Source: Streptococcus dysgalactiae subsp. dysgalactiae (GTDB lineage: Bacteria > Bacillota > Bacilli > Lactobacillales > Streptococcaceae). From it: a stretch of DNA of 64,000 nucleotides. The notes beneath the pieces are model-generated. The model was not told where the DNA came from. It searched no databases and saw only the letters and a list, made by a program, of their open reading frames with translations. Positions within the stretch are counted from its first letter, which is position 1; each line of letters begins with the position of its first letter. Below are positions 38,086 to 47,843 of this stretch, piece after piece. Both the position numbers and the translations under genes were made by a program. The stretch lies in contig NZ_UHFH01000003.1 in NCBI RefSeq assembly GCF_900459225.1, positions 92,501-156,500 of the forward strand. The letters run 5' to 3'.

Positions 38086-39048
38086 ATGGGATTTAAAAAA
38101 GCATCACTCATCGCCTTTATAAGCTTGGCAACTTTATCACTGGCTGCTTGTCGCAAGGAGGCAGGGCAGGCCCATCAATCAGCTAAGGTCGGCATTATTC
38201 AATATGCAGAACACTCTGCTTTAAATGCTGCGCGTGAAGGATTTATTGAAGCCTTGGCAGAAGGAGGTTTCAAGGAAGGCAAAACGCTGACAGTGACAAC
38301 TCGAAATGCTCAAGGGGATCAAGCAAACCTCCAAACCATGGTAGAACAGTTAGCTGGTAAAAATGACTTGAATTTTGCCATTGCTACACCAGCTGCTCAG
38401 GCTTTGTTAAATAGCGATCAAGAGACGCCAGCTGTTTTCACGGCAGTAACGGATCCTGTTTCAGCAGGCCTAGTGGATTCTTTGGCTAAGCCAGGTGGGA
38501 ATATGACAGGATCAATTGATGCCACAGATGTAGCTGGGCAAATTGATTTATTGACAAAGGCTTTGCCACAAGCTAAAACCGTTGGTATTTTTTACAATTC
38601 AAGCGAGGTGAATTCTGAAGTACAGGCCAAAGCAGCTAAGAAAGCTCTGGAGAAAAAGGGGCTCAAGGTTCTTGTTAAGACGGTTACCACAACTAATGAT
38701 GTGCAACAAGTCATGACGAGCTTAGCTAATCAAGTAGATGCCGTTTACCTACCGACAGATAATACTGTAGCTTCTACAGCCAGCACTATCGGTGATATTC
38801 TGAAAGAAGCCAAGGTGCCTTCTATGGGAAGCGACGATTCTTACCTATCAGCTGTTCTGTTTACATCAGGAGTAGACTACAAAGCTATTGGGAAGCAAGC
38901 CGGCAAAGAAGCGGTAGCTATTCTAAAAGGGAAAAGTCCAGCAACTATTAAGGTAGCGAAACCTGAAAAGGCTAAAATTGCCGTTAATGACGACATGGCA
39001 AAAGCATTGGGGATGGATTCCCAAGCCATCAAAGCACTTGGGAAATAG
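38086..39048 (+). CDS. ABC transporter substrate-binding lipoprotein (PF04392 type)
   Basis: This 320-aa lipoprotein has a signal peptide and lipobox LSLAAC. The mature part resembles ABC_sub_bind proteins, the family of the streptococcal tryptophan-binding protein TrpX (VGIIQYAEH, TPAAQALL, FTAVTDPVSAGLV). ATG 38086 has a GAGGAA site. It is the first structural gene after the attenuator. A paralogue follows at once and a permease comes next. The Tyr/Phe-rich leader suggests an aromatic amino acid as ligand, which is an inference. Confidence 0.87.
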   Translation: MGFKKASLIAFISLATLSLAACRKEAGQAHQSAKVGIIQYAEHSALNAAREGFIEALAEGGFKEGKTLTVTTRNAQGDQANLQTMVEQLAGKNDLNFAIATPAAQALLNSDQETPAVFTAVTDPVSAGLVDSLAKPGGNMTGSIDATDVAGQIDLLTKALPQAKTVGIFYNSSEVNSEVQAKAAKKALEKKGLKVLVKTVTTTNDVQQVMTSLANQVDAVYLPTDNTVASTASTIGDILKEAKVPSMGSDDSYLSAVLFTSGVDYKAIGKQAGKEAVAILKGKSPATIKVAKPEKAKIAVNDDMAKALGMDSQAIKALGK

Positions 39049-39077
39049 AATCAGTTTTAAACAGATAGGAGAAGAGG

Positions 39078-40037
39078 ATGAAAAAAGTTTATTATCTCGT
39101 CATCATGGCATTAGCGACGCTAACACTAGCTGCTTGCCGGTCTACTAAAGACCAAGTGGCTAACCAGAAGGATATTCACGTAGGTATTTTGCAGTATATG
39201 GAGCATGATTCCTTGTCTTCAGCCCGTAAGGGATTTGAGGCGGAGTTAGAGGCTGAGGGCTATAAAAAAGGTAAAAACCTGACGTTAGATTACCAAAATG
39301 CTCAAGGTGACCAGTCCAACCTACAGACTATTTCAGAACAATTGATTTCTAAAAATGATTTGATTTTGGCTATCGCAACCCCTGCTGCCCAGTCTTTGGC
39401 AACTGTATCAACAGAAACACCAGTTGTTTTTACGGCAGTAACAGATGCCCTATCAGCTGATTTAGTGGACAGTATTAAAAAACCTGGAGGCTTGATAACA
39501 GGAACAAGCGACCAGGCACCAATAGACAAGCAAATTGACTTGCTTGGTCAGGCCCTTCCCGAGGCTAAAAGAATTGGAATATTATACACTACTAGCGAAC
39601 GTAACTCAGAAGTTCAGGTGAATGAAGCTGAAAAACTCATGACCAAGGCGGGCTATCAGGTTGTCAAAAAAGGCATTTCTAGTTCCAATGATGTGCAAGA
39701 TGCGGCTAACAGCTTGATGAAAGATGTAGATGCTATTTTTGTTCCAACAGATAATACGGTTGCCTCAACCATGACCATGTTGGGAGAACTGTCTATTGCC
39801 AATCAAGTTCCCATTATCGGTGGGTCAACAGATATGGTAGATGCTGGAGGCTTGCTAACCTACGGTACTAACTACGAGAGTCTTGGAAAACAAGTTGGGA
39901 AAATGGCAGTCAAAATTTTAAAAGGGGAAAAGCCAGCTAATCTCGCCGTTGAACACCCTAAAACAGTTGAATTGCACATTAATCAAGAGATGGCTAAAGC
40001 CCTCAATATTGATGTGTCACAATTAACAGCAGATTAA
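39078..40037 (+). CDS. Second ABC transporter substrate-binding lipoprotein
   Basis: This 319-aa lipoprotein (lipobox LTLAAC) is clearly paralogous to the preceding protein; both share the series HVGILQYMEHDSLS/VGIIQYAEHSALN and AQGDQSNLQT/AQGDQANLQT. It lies 29 bp downstream. Two binding proteins with one permease suggest one transporter serving two related ligands or one ligand over two affinity ranges. Confidence 0.87.
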   Translation: MKKVYYLVIMALATLTLAACRSTKDQVANQKDIHVGILQYMEHDSLSSARKGFEAELEAEGYKKGKNLTLDYQNAQGDQSNLQTISEQLISKNDLILAIATPAAQSLATVSTETPVVFTAVTDALSADLVDSIKKPGGLITGTSDQAPIDKQIDLLGQALPEAKRIGILYTTSERNSEVQVNEAEKLMTKAGYQVVKKGISSSNDVQDAANSLMKDVDAIFVPTDNTVASTMTMLGELSIANQVPIIGGSTDMVDAGGLLTYGTNYESLGKQVGKMAVKILKGEKPANLAVEHPKTVELHINQEMAKALNIDVSQLTAD

Positions 40038-40077
40038 GAAAGCTATTACCATTAGATAAATTTATAAAGGAGAAAAC

Positions 40078-40962
40078 ATGTCACTCGTTTTATCAAGCTT
40101 GTCTCAAGGTTTACTGTGGTCTATCATGGCTATTGGTGTTTACCTCACTTTCCGTATTTTGGATATTGCGGATTTGACGGCTGAGGGTTCTTATCCTCTG
40201 GGCGCAGCTATTTGTGCGACAGGTATCGTCTCAGGCTTAAACCCTCTGTTAGCAACCATGCTCGCTTTTGGAGGTGGCCTATTAGCAGGATTGGTGTCAG
40301 GACTTATTCATACCAAATTAAAAATTCCAGCTCTGTTAACAGGGATTGTCACTTTGACAGGACTTTATTCCATAAATCTCAAGGTTTTAGGCAAGGCCAA
40401 TGTGGCCCTTCTTCGACAAAAAACCTTGGTAACGCAACTTTACGATATGGGATTTACTAAGATTGCGGCGGTGATGATTATTGGTGCTCTCTTTGCAGTA
40501 GTGGTGATTGCTCTCTTAACCCTTTTGATGAAAACCCAAATTGGTTTGGCGCTGCGCTCCACAGGGGATAATATTCCTATGAGTGAATCAAACGGCATTA
40601 AGACAGAACACATGAAAATGCTTGGCTACATGGTGTCCAATGGTTTAATTGCTTTGTGTGGTGCTCTTCTTTGTCAAAATAATGGCTACGCCGATTTAAA
40701 TGCAGGGGTAGGAACGATTGTTATAGGTCTAGCTTCTATTATCATTGCCGAAGTCATGATTCGCAATTTGAGCATTGGTTGGCGCTTAGCTTCCATTGTC
40801 TTGGGATCAATCGTTTACCGTTTGATTATCTTGGCTATTCTAGCTATTCCAGGCATGGATGCCGATCTAGTAAAACTTTTCTCAGCTATTTTGCTAGCAA
40901 CCGTGCTATTTGTCCCAGAATTGCAAAAGAAATTGAACATTCGTAAACCCAAATTAGGATAG
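40078..40962 (+). CDS. ABC transporter permease (TrpY-like)
   Basis: This 294-aa membrane protein has about eight to nine helices of the BPD_transp_2 type (DIADLTAEGSYPLGAA near the start, and ALRSTGDNIPMSESNG in the cytoplasmic coupling loop). It resembles permeases paired with PF04392 binding proteins. The cognate ATPase would normally follow directly, but an IS110-family element lies between them. Confidence 0.88.
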   Translation: MSLVLSSLSQGLLWSIMAIGVYLTFRILDIADLTAEGSYPLGAAICATGIVSGLNPLLATMLAFGGGLLAGLVSGLIHTKLKIPALLTGIVTLTGLYSINLKVLGKANVALLRQKTLVTQLYDMGFTKIAAVMIIGALFAVVVIALLTLLMKTQIGLALRSTGDNIPMSESNGIKTEHMKMLGYMVSNGLIALCGALLCQNNGYADLNAGVGTIVIGLASIIIAEVMIRNLSIGWRLASIVLGSIVYRLIILAILAIPGMDADLVKLFSAILLATVLFVPELQKKLNIRKPKLG

Positions 40963-41054
40963 GAGAAGTTTGAAAAAAATAAAAGCTAATTGATTTATTG
41001 TTTATCCTGATTTTGGGCGCACTAAAAAGAGGTGTTGAAACCTGATTTTTGAGA

Positions 41055-42284
41055 TTAAGCGACATTGAATCCGTGCTGTTGTGCAAAACGAACAGCGTCT
41101 TGAACAGACATCGTTTTATCAGGATTTCGTATTTGGGTCAGTCCTTGTAAAACAGGATTGTAGTCTTCTTTTTTCCGTAGCACTTGGTACACAGAAACCA
41201 GTAATCTGCGACAGATAGCGATAATTGCTTTTCGGTGTCCACGGCGTTTCTTGAGTTTAAGATACTTGTTTCTCAATTCTGGATGCTTATCAGATTTGAC
41301 AACAGCGTTTGCGACTTGAACAAGGAAAGGTTTCAGGTATTTTCCCCCTTTAGAAATGCGCGTAGAAAACTTTTTCCCAGCACTTTCATTGTTGGCAGGG
41401 ACAAGTCCAGCCCAGGAACACAGTTTGGCAGCTGAATCAAAGACTGTCATATCGCAATCAATTTCTGAGATGATTCTGAGAGCAGATAAGTCTTCTTTGA
41501 AACCAGGTACGGTTTGAATTAGTTTTACTTGATGTTGATAGTCTTGTCCCAGTTCCCGAATCATCTGTTCCAAATCTTCTTTACAGATAGCTAAGGCATC
41601 ATAATGAGCTTTGATAACTCTGATTTTCTCAGCTTGTTCAGGTGTTAAAGCACCTTCCATAGCGATTTCAAAGTCTTGGACTTTATTCTTCATTCTCTTG
41701 TGAACCAGTTGCTCAATACTGGGTTTATCTTGTGGATTGTCAAGGATGCTCTTAATAATAGCTTGAGCACTTTTTCCGAAAACATCGGAAACGACACTTG
41801 CAATTTGAAGATTAGACCAAGTGAGACAGTTCTGATACCGATTTTTCTCGCCAACCTGAAGTTGTGTTAGCTTCATGCGATATCTGAAAAGGTCACGGAG
41901 TTGTCTGATTTTGAGCTGGGGAATAAAGCTAGAAGCAACTAAATCATGCTTGAAAAGGTCGGCTATCCATTGCGCATCTTTCTTGTCGGTTTTCTTTCCT
42001 CGAATAGCTTTGACATATTTGGGATGAGCTAAGCAGACATTGGTCTGTTCTTCTAGGATATTGAAACCAGGAATCCAGTATTTACCAGTAGATTCCATAC
42101 AGACATCGAAGCAGGAATAATATTCCAACCAATCACGTAGCTGAGTGAGTCCATTGGTAAAGGTGGAGAAGCGTTTACGATGGTACTCAGTAATTCCTTG
42201 ATTATTGGTGATGGCAATAACTGCTACGACAAAAGTTTTATGCACATCAATTCCACAACAATTAGGATAAACGATTTTTAACAT
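41055..42284 (-). CDS. IS110-family transposase
   Basis: This 409-aa recombinase has an N-terminal RuvC-like DEDD domain: GIDVHKTF supplies the first Asp, CMESTGKYW the Glu and KTDKKDAQWIADL two Asp residues. The C-terminal Tnp20 region (SWAGLVPANNESAGK, GGKYLKPFLVQ) carries the expected Ser. The frame is intact. The start ATG 42282-42284 follows AAAGGAG; the longer frame upstream is not needed. Confidence 0.92.
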   Translation of the reverse strand: MLKIVYPNCCGIDVHKTFVVAVIAITNNQGITEYHRKRFSTFTNGLTQLRDWLEYYSCFDVCMESTGKYWIPGFNILEEQTNVCLAHPKYVKAIRGKKTDKKDAQWIADLFKHDLVASSFIPQLKIRQLRDLFRYRMKLTQLQVGEKNRYQNCLTWSNLQIASVVSDVFGKSAQAIIKSILDNPQDKPSIEQLVHKRMKNKVQDFEIAMEGALTPEQAEKIRVIKAHYDALAICKEDLEQMIRELGQDYQHQVKLIQTVPGFKEDLSALRIISEIDCDMTVFDSAAKLCSWAGLVPANNESAGKKFSTRISKGGKYLKPFLVQVANAVVKSDKHPELRNKYLKLKKRRGHRKAIIAICRRLLVSVYQVLRKKEDYNPVLQGLTQIRNPDKTMSVQDAVRFAQQHGFNVA

Positions 42285-42555
42285 AGGAGGAAACTCCTTT
42301 CTCAAAAGTAGAGAAGCTCCTATCCCTTGACTGCTCTTCCCTTTCACAAACGAGTCGCTTATCCAAGTATAAGTTTACGTGCTCTTAGTCACAGTTAGTT
42401 GTGCTTGATAGGAAGAACCACACCTATAATTATTCGAGGTAGTAGCTGAACTACTCACTTACTCTCCTCCCCGTGATTTGTAGTAGTGATAGGGCATCTC
42501 ACTGTTATTATAGACAAAAATAAAGAGCGTAACACCTTTTTATTCAGTGTTATGC
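42285..42555 (-). ncRNA. Candidate bridge RNA region of the IS110 element
   Basis: IS110-group elements encode a structured bridge RNA in the non-coding end upstream of the transposase, which pairs with target and donor DNA. This element has about 250-270 nt of non-coding sequence in that place and only about 40 nt at the other end, so the RNA should lie here on the minus strand. I see several short inverted repeats but have not folded it, so its limits are unknown. Confidence 0.45.
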
Positions 42556-42587
42556 CTTGAGTGAAACGAAAGGAATAAATTATAATT

Positions 42588-43391
42588 ATGACGACGAGAT
42601 TATCCATTCAAGCTATTCACAAAACCTTTGAAGCAGGAACCATTAATGAAAATCATGTTTTAAGAGGGTTATCTCTAGATGTGGCAGAAGGGGATTTTAT
42701 TTCCATCATTGGAGGCAATGGGGCTGGTAAATCTACTCTCATGAATACTCTAGCTGGAACATTCCCTATTGACCAAGGCGATATTTTACTAGATGGTCAA
42801 TCCATCAAGAAATTACCAGCCTCAAAACGTGCTAAGGATATTAGTCGAGTCTTTCAGGATCCTAAAATGGGAACAGCTTCACGTCTCACGATTGAAGAAA
42901 ACATGGCTATTGCTCATCGTCGAGGCAAATCACGAGGGTTAAGTTGGGGAGTGAAAGACAAGGACCGTCAGTTATTTAAGGAAGCCTTGAAAGAATTAGG
43001 GTTACATTTAGAGAACCGTCTGAAAGTAGATACCCAATTCTTGTCAGGTGGTCAACGCCAAGCCTTGACTCTCTTGATGGCCTCATTGGAAAAGCCAAAA
43101 GTCTTACTCTTAGACGAACATACAGCTGCCCTTGACCCTAAAACTAGTGCGATGGTCATGGAATTGACTCAAAAAATCGTCGAGAACCATGGCCTAACGA
43201 CCCTTATGATTACTCACAATATGGAAAATGCTATTGATTATGGCAATCGGCTGGTCATGCTCCATCAGGGGAAAATTGTAGTCGATGTGAAAGGGGACGA
43301 AAAGAAAAACTTAACAGTTGCCCAGTTGATGGAACTCTTCCATCAAAATAGTGGCCAAGTATTGACAGATGACGCCCTTGTTCTAGGTTAA
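42588..43391 (+). CDS. ABC transporter ATPase (TrpZ-like)
   Basis: This 267-aa ATP-binding subunit shows Walker A GGNGAGKST (about 43-51), signature LSGGQ, Walker B VLLLDEH and a switch His in MITHN. DEH instead of DEP after Walker B is typical of this subfamily. It belongs with the two binding proteins and permease upstream but is now separated by the IS element, so its transcription may depend on read-through or on an outward promoter. A terminator follows. Confidence 0.88.
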   Translation: MTTRLSIQAIHKTFEAGTINENHVLRGLSLDVAEGDFISIIGGNGAGKSTLMNTLAGTFPIDQGDILLDGQSIKKLPASKRAKDISRVFQDPKMGTASRLTIEENMAIAHRRGKSRGLSWGVKDKDRQLFKEALKELGLHLENRLKVDTQFLSGGQRQALTLLMASLEKPKVLLLDEHTAALDPKTSAMVMELTQKIVENHGLTTLMITHNMENAIDYGNRLVMLHQGKIVVDVKGDEKKNLTVAQLMELFHQNSGQVLTDDALVLG

Positions 43392-43430
43392 TCTGCTTTA
43401 GGAAAAGTTGGGAGTCTTGTCTAATAGCTA

Positions 43431-43470
43431 AAAACCCTCTGCTAACCTTAGAATTAGCAGAGGGTTTTAG
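43431..43470. terminator. Terminator after the ABC operon
   Basis: AAAACCCTCTGCTAA (43431-43445) pairs perfectly with 43454-43468. The A- and T-rich ends suit both directions; the kinase gene converges on it. Confidence 0.85.
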
Positions 43471-43526
43471 TTATGTTTTGGTAGGATGGATGATTGTCTC
43501 TGGTCTCCACTCCTAGCAGAGGACGA

Positions 43527-44168
43527 TTATAAGAGATCCAACTCTTTGAGTTTGTCATCAACCATTTGTAATACAGTTGCTAAGTCGTCTGGGTTCTTAA
43601 CAAAATCAAGAGAGTTACCATCAATTTTCATCTTTGGAGATACCTTGTAGTCTTCATACCAAGTTGGGTATTCTTCGTGAACTTGGTGATAATATTGTTC
43701 GAGTTCAGGATTGTTCCTAACCTGCTCAAAACTTCGACCCCGATTTTCGATGCGTTCAAGCATTTTTTCAAAAGAGACATCGATGTAGATAAGGAGGTCA
43801 GGACGTTTCTTAGGCATGCCCTCTAGTTCTTCAAGCATGTTTTCAAGTAACTCTTGGTAGATTTCTAGTTCTGTCTTGGTAACATTGCCATTTTTATAGT
43901 TTAGTTTCAAGAAAAGTTCGTCTTCAAAAATAGAACGATCAAGAATATTATTATCAGATTGATAAGCCTCTTTAATTGATTTAAACCGTTTATTTAAAAA
44001 GAAAATTTGAAGCAAGAAGGCATATTTTTTAGGATTTTGGTAATAAAGATCAAGCACAGGATTGTTATCAACTGCTTCATAAAATACCTCAGTTCCCAAA
44101 TGATTTCCTAGTGCAGCAGCAAGAGAACTCTTGCCTGCCCCAATTGTTCCTGCTAGTACAATCAACAT
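43527..44168 (-). CDS. Deoxynucleoside kinase (dAK/dGK type)
   Basis: This 213-aa P-loop kinase phosphorylates deoxynucleosides for salvage. P-loop GTIGAGKSS is at residues 7-15, the substrate DRS motif in LDRSIFED, and the LID Arg cluster in ENRGRSFE. ATG 44168 has an AAGGAGA site; the longer frame upstream overlaps the dus gene and is not supported. It is the last gene of the hslO-dus-kinase run. Confidence 0.9.
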   Translation of the reverse strand: MLIVLAGTIGAGKSSLAAALGNHLGTEVFYEAVDNNPVLDLYYQNPKKYAFLLQIFFLNKRFKSIKEAYQSDNNILDRSIFEDELFLKLNYKNGNVTKTELEIYQELLENMLEELEGMPKKRPDLLIYIDVSFEKMLERIENRGRSFEQVRNNPELEQYYHQVHEEYPTWYEDYKVSPKMKIDGNSLDFVKNPDDLATVLQMVDDKLKELDLL

Positions 44169-44187
44169 GTGTCTCCTTCTAATATTT

Positions 44188-45165
44188 TTAGCGTACTTGT
44201 GCAAAAATCGCTTCAACCTCAGCTAAAGTCTCAGCGCGTGAAACAGCTCCCCGAACTTTGGCAGCACCAGCTGTTCCACGAAGATAGTGTGGTGCTAAAC
44301 CACGAAATTCCCGAACAGCGATGGTTTCACCTTTTAGTTTAATTAGACGCCTAAGATGTTCTTCGGCGATGTCAAGTTTCTTGGTAAAGGGAAGATCTGG
44401 CAATTCTTGTCCGCACTCAAAGAAATGATTGATTTGAGTGAAAAGGTAAGGATTGTTCATGGCTGCGCGGCCAATCATCACAGCATCCACACCGATTTCT
44501 TCAATCATAAATTTGGCGTCTTGGACGGAACGGACATCCCCATTTCCAATAAATGGAATCTTAGTGATAGCCTTAGAAACTTGGGCCAATGTCTCATGGT
44601 CGCAGGTTCCTGTATACATTTGTTCACGGGTACGACCATGCATGGCAAGAGCAGATACGCCAGCAGACTCAGCGGCAAGGGCATTCTCAACGGCAAGCGA
44701 ACTGTCAGCCCAGCCAGTACGCATCTTAACAGTCAGTGGAATATCTAAAACAGATGTGACTTCCTTGATGATGTGGTAAATCTTATCAGGGTCGCGGAGC
44801 CACTTAGCACCAGCCTCATTTTTGACGACCTTATTAACAGGGCAACCCATGTTAATATCAACAATGTCGGCCTTGGTGTTGGTTTGGATAAAGTCAGCTG
44901 CACGTTTCAGTCCTTCTGTGTCACCACCAAATAATTGAATGGACATAGGATGTTCATTCTCATCAATATGGAGCATATGAAGGGTTTTTTCATTGTTGTA
45001 AAGAAGTCCTTTTTCGGAAATCATTTCCATGACCACTAAGCCAGCACCAAATTCTTTAGCGATGGTACGGAAGGCAGAATTGGTCACACCAGCCATGGGA
45101 GCAAGTACGGTACGGTGAGGGATTTCCACATTACCGATTGTAAAGGAAGAATTAAGTTTTGTCAT
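44188..45165 (-). CDS. tRNA-dihydrouridine synthase (DusB-like)
   Basis: This 325-aa FMN-dependent enzyme reduces specific uridines in the tRNA D-loop. A TIM-barrel start is seen in [13 protein letters not shown], the [16 protein letters not shown] segment carries the catalytic region, and GNGDV and IGRAAM contribute to FMN binding. Start ATG 45163-45165 lies within the last codons of hslO (14-bp overlap). Confidence 0.92.
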   Translation of the reverse strand: MTKLNSSFTIGNVEIPHRTVLAPMAGVTNSAFRTIAKEFGAGLVVMEMISEKGLLYNNEKTLHMLHIDENEHPMSIQLFGGDTEGLKRAADFIQTNTKADIVDINMGCPVNKVVKNEAGAKWLRDPDKIYHIIKEVTSVLDIPLTVKMRTGWADSSLAVENALAAESAGVSALAMHGRTREQMYTGTCDHETLAQVSKAITKIPFIGNGDVRSVQDAKFMIEEIGVDAVMIGRAAMNNPYLFTQINHFFECGQELPDLPFTKKLDIAEEHLRRLIKLKGETIAVREFRGLAPHYLRGTAGAAKVRGAVSRAETLAEVEAIFAQVR

Positions 45166-46024
45166 TGATGAGGGCCTCCAAATCATTTTCATTAAATTGG
45201 TACTTGGTGCCGCAGAATTGGCAGACAATTTCAGCACCCTTATCTTCGTCAATCATGGCCTGTAAGTCTGCTTTGGGTAAAGTCATTAAGGCTGCTTCAA
45301 AACGTTCTCTAGAACAGTCACATTGGAAGTTTAGCGGTTCTTCAGAAAGACGTTTGTAAGGTTCATCTCCATAGATGGCATCCAAAAGGGCATCCACATG
45401 ATTTTCAGAAGCTAGTAGTTGAGAAATGGCAGGCATTTCTTGCAGGCGTTTTTCATAGCGAGCAATCTCTTCTTCGGAAGCCCCAGGTAACACTTGTAGC
45501 ATGAATCCGCCAGCAACTTTGACCTTATCATTTTCATCGAGAAGCACATTAAGCCCAATAGCAGAGGGTGTTTGCTCTGATTCGGTTAAATAATAGGCAA
45601 AATCTTCGCCAATTTCCCCAGTAATAAGAGGCGTTGTAGAGGTGTAGGGATTACCTGTTCCATAGTCAATAATTGTTACAAAATGACCTTTGCCCATAAA
45701 AGGACCAACCAGCACTTCACCTGTTGCTGTTTTTTTTATGTCAACGCCAGTGTTTTGAATGTAACCCTTTACATGTCCCTTAGTATCTGCTACAGATATA
45801 ACATGTCCAAAGGAAGAATCACCAATTACTTTAACCGTAATCTTGCTGTCGCCTTTTTGATTGGCTGCTAATATTTGATTGGCAATCAAGGTACGACCAA
45901 GAGCCACTGTTGACGACGATAGGGTATTATGTTTTTCCTGGGCCAATTTAACTGTTTCAGTGCTATCAAGAACATAAGCCCGAAAAGCACCTGATTGAGA
46001 AATTGATTTAATAATTTTATCCAT
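45152..46024 (-). CDS. hslO: Redox-regulated chaperone Hsp33
   Basis: This 290-aa holdase is activated by oxidation. The zinc-binding redox switch has Cys235, Cys237 (CDC), Cys268 and Cys271 (CQFC). The start [12 protein letters not shown] is the conserved one, yet no ribosome site precedes it. The only promoter-like box is so close that the mRNA probably begins at the start codon. In S. pyogenes the FCT pilus region begins just after this gene, as here the adhesin region does. Confidence 0.95.
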   Translation of the reverse strand: MDKIIKSISQSGAFRAYVLDSTETVKLAQEKHNTLSSSTVALGRTLIANQILAANQKGDSKITVKVIGDSSFGHVISVADTKGHVKGYIQNTGVDIKKTATGEVLVGPFMGKGHFVTIIDYGTGNPYTSTTPLITGEIGEDFAYYLTESEQTPSAIGLNVLLDENDKVKVAGGFMLQVLPGASEEEIARYEKRLQEMPAISQLLASENHVDALLDAIYGDEPYKRLSEEPLNFQCDCSRERFEAALMTLPKADLQAMIDEDKGAEIVCQFCGTKYQFNENDLEALINDKT

Positions 46025-46716
46025 AGCTTACATTATAGCATAAAGCTCTAGCTTCTTGAGTATGAATTAATTGAAAATTTGTTTGAGAACGATAATAGCG
46101 CTAGTTTTTGATAGATTAATAAGTCTCTCTCAAATGAGGTAAAAGCGGGCGTTGAAGCGTATTCTATGATATTAAGAGCATTAGACGTTAGAAAAAGTTT
46201 TACTCTTTTATTGTCACAGATGAGTTGGATAAGGATTAATGATTAACTTTAAAAACAATAGGTGTGTTTTTCCTCACCTATCAGAGCTATCAGCTATTGA
46301 GTTATATTTTGTAATGGATGAGTGTAAACATTGCTTATCCAAGAGAAAATGATTGGTTTTATTGTCTTGAAAATCAATCACAACTACTACAGGACATGTG
46401 TTGGCTAACCGTAAAGATTTTATGAGGGTTCCTCCTGACTTTAAAGATCATTATATTTATAAAATAGTGAAAAATTCTGCAAGGACAGTTATGTTCATGA
46501 TGAAAATGAATAATAATCTTGATAAATTAGAAGTAGCTTCTTCTCAAAAAATGAGGAATTGACTTCAATTTTAGAGCAATTCCTCATGTTATGTTTCTAT
46601 GAAATGGATTGAGACAACTTCGCAGTGGTCTCTAATATGGCTTCATGACTTTTATTTTCTACAAATGTTTATCTATACAATGATTGGTAGAAAAAGGTCT
46701 ATATTGAAGCTTGTGA
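46025..46716. other. AT-rich stretch without a confident gene
   Basis: This 690-bp gap holds the hslO promoter, a terminator-like hairpin (ATGAGGAATTG at 46551-46561 with 46577-46587) and scattered short frames, such as a 35-codon ORF from ATG 46318 without a ribosome site. Another frame just after it continues for about 60 codons to 46562. It may be the remains of a decayed gene. I recognise no family. Confidence 0.45.
46032..46040 (-). promoter_or_regulatory. Extended -10 promoter of hslO
   Basis: On the minus strand TGCTATAAT is an extended -10 element, with TATAAT at 46037-46032. Only 7 bp separate it from the hslO ATG at 46024, which predicts a leaderless transcript. Confidence 0.7.
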
Positions 46717-47412
46717 TTATTCTGACTTATATCTTATTAAAAGGGTGATAGCAATTATCACTTCTAAAATAGTTAATAAGAGAAAACTATTTCCAATAAA
46801 TGAAAACGATTGAGCTACATCAGTAAGAAGTATATAATCCCAAACAGCGTGATAAATGACTAATAACGTGATGCTTTTAGTATAGTTATAGACAGCTGCA
46901 AAGAAGATGCCTGCTAAAAAGGTACTAACTAGTTGCGCAATCATTGAAGAGATTGATAGGCCACCTAGGACATTAATACTGTGGAGTAAAGAAAAAATTA
47001 ATGCTGATATTAGTATACCTTTAAATATGCCTTTTTCTTTTGCTATATTAGTGAAGACAATACCTCTAAAAACTAACTCTTCTGATATACCAACAAAAAT
47101 ACCATCTATTAAAGGTATCAAAAATACCATAGACAATTCAAATTTGTTAATGACTGTAAATATTCCAAGTAAAATGACTGGGATAAACATAGTCATAAAC
47201 AAACGGTATCTGGGTTTATGATTGCCCAAGTTTTGCTTATACTTGAAATAAGTGAATATCGAAAATGGGACTAAAATAAAATATGTTGGTAAAAATGTAT
47301 GAGAGAATCTAGGGTCACCGTAGCTGACTCCATAAATATGATAGGTGATATACATTGCTATCGCCATAATTAATATAAATGCAACAGGTATTTTGTATAG
47401 TTTCTTCATCAT
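46717..47412 (-). CDS. CPBP family intramembrane metalloprotease
   Basis: This 231-aa membrane protein has about seven helices and the three family motifs EELVFRG (about 111-117), FSLLHS (about 140-145) and HAVWDY (about 189-194). Such proteins are often linked to bacteriocin immunity or prenyl-protein processing. Codon use is more AT-rich than in the housekeeping genes, suggesting acquisition. It stands alone between two long non-coding stretches. Confidence 0.85.
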   Translation of the reverse strand: MMKKLYKIPVAFILIMAIAMYITYHIYGVSYGDPRFSHTFLPTYFILVPFSIFTYFKYKQNLGNHKPRYRLFMTMFIPVILLGIFTVINKFELSMVFLIPLIDGIFVGISEELVFRGIVFTNIAKEKGIFKGILISALIFSLLHSINVLGGLSISSMIAQLVSTFLAGIFFAAVYNYTKSITLLVIYHAVWDYILLTDVAQSFSFIGNSFLLLTILEVIIAITLLIRYKSE

Positions 47413-47843
47413 AAATTAACTCAGTATAGATTGAGTCTTGTTCACCACCTTTTTAAACATTTAAATATTGGTTTTCAGATATCTGAACCATTTCAATATT
47501 ATTTTTTCATTTTATATTCATTTTGTCAAGATAATTCACAACATAATTAAGTTTTTTCTTAGAAAATTTTGGATTATAAATGGTGAGATAAGCTAAAACA
47601 TGACAAAATAGCTATCGAGTCATATTAGTTAGGATGATTGATCCATCTAGTGAAGCATATTATTTTGATGACAAATAAAAAATTTTAACCCATAAGAAGT
47701 TTCAATGTCTCTAATGATTTCAGGTTTAAATGATCCAATATCCAATAATTGTAAGGGTCATATTAGTTTTGGTTTCAGTTCACTTTGTAGTTACTTTATT
47801 GAACTCATACTAGAGATATATCTTATCAGTGGAGAAGAGCTTT
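47413..47843. other. AT-rich non-coding stretch
   Basis: These 430 bp between the CPBP protease and the RofA-type regulator show no ORF with a ribosome site. One minus-strand frame of about 30 codons (GSFKPEIIRDIE, near 47640-47740) is open but has no start. I see no repeats or RNA genes. Confidence 0.4.

Larger units (their letters stand above)
41010..42555 (-). mobile_element. IS110-family insertion sequence
   Basis: The element carries one DEDD transposase gene and a non-coding region of about 250 nt upstream of it. The exact ends are not certain. Two imperfect inverted segments, CACTAAAAAGAGGTGTT (near 41018-41034) and the complement of AACACCTTTTTATTCAGTG (42532-42550), may mark them. 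IS110 elements usually lack clear terminal repeats and target duplications. It interrupts the ABC operon between the permease and ATPase genes, in the opposite orientation. Confidence 0.8.
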
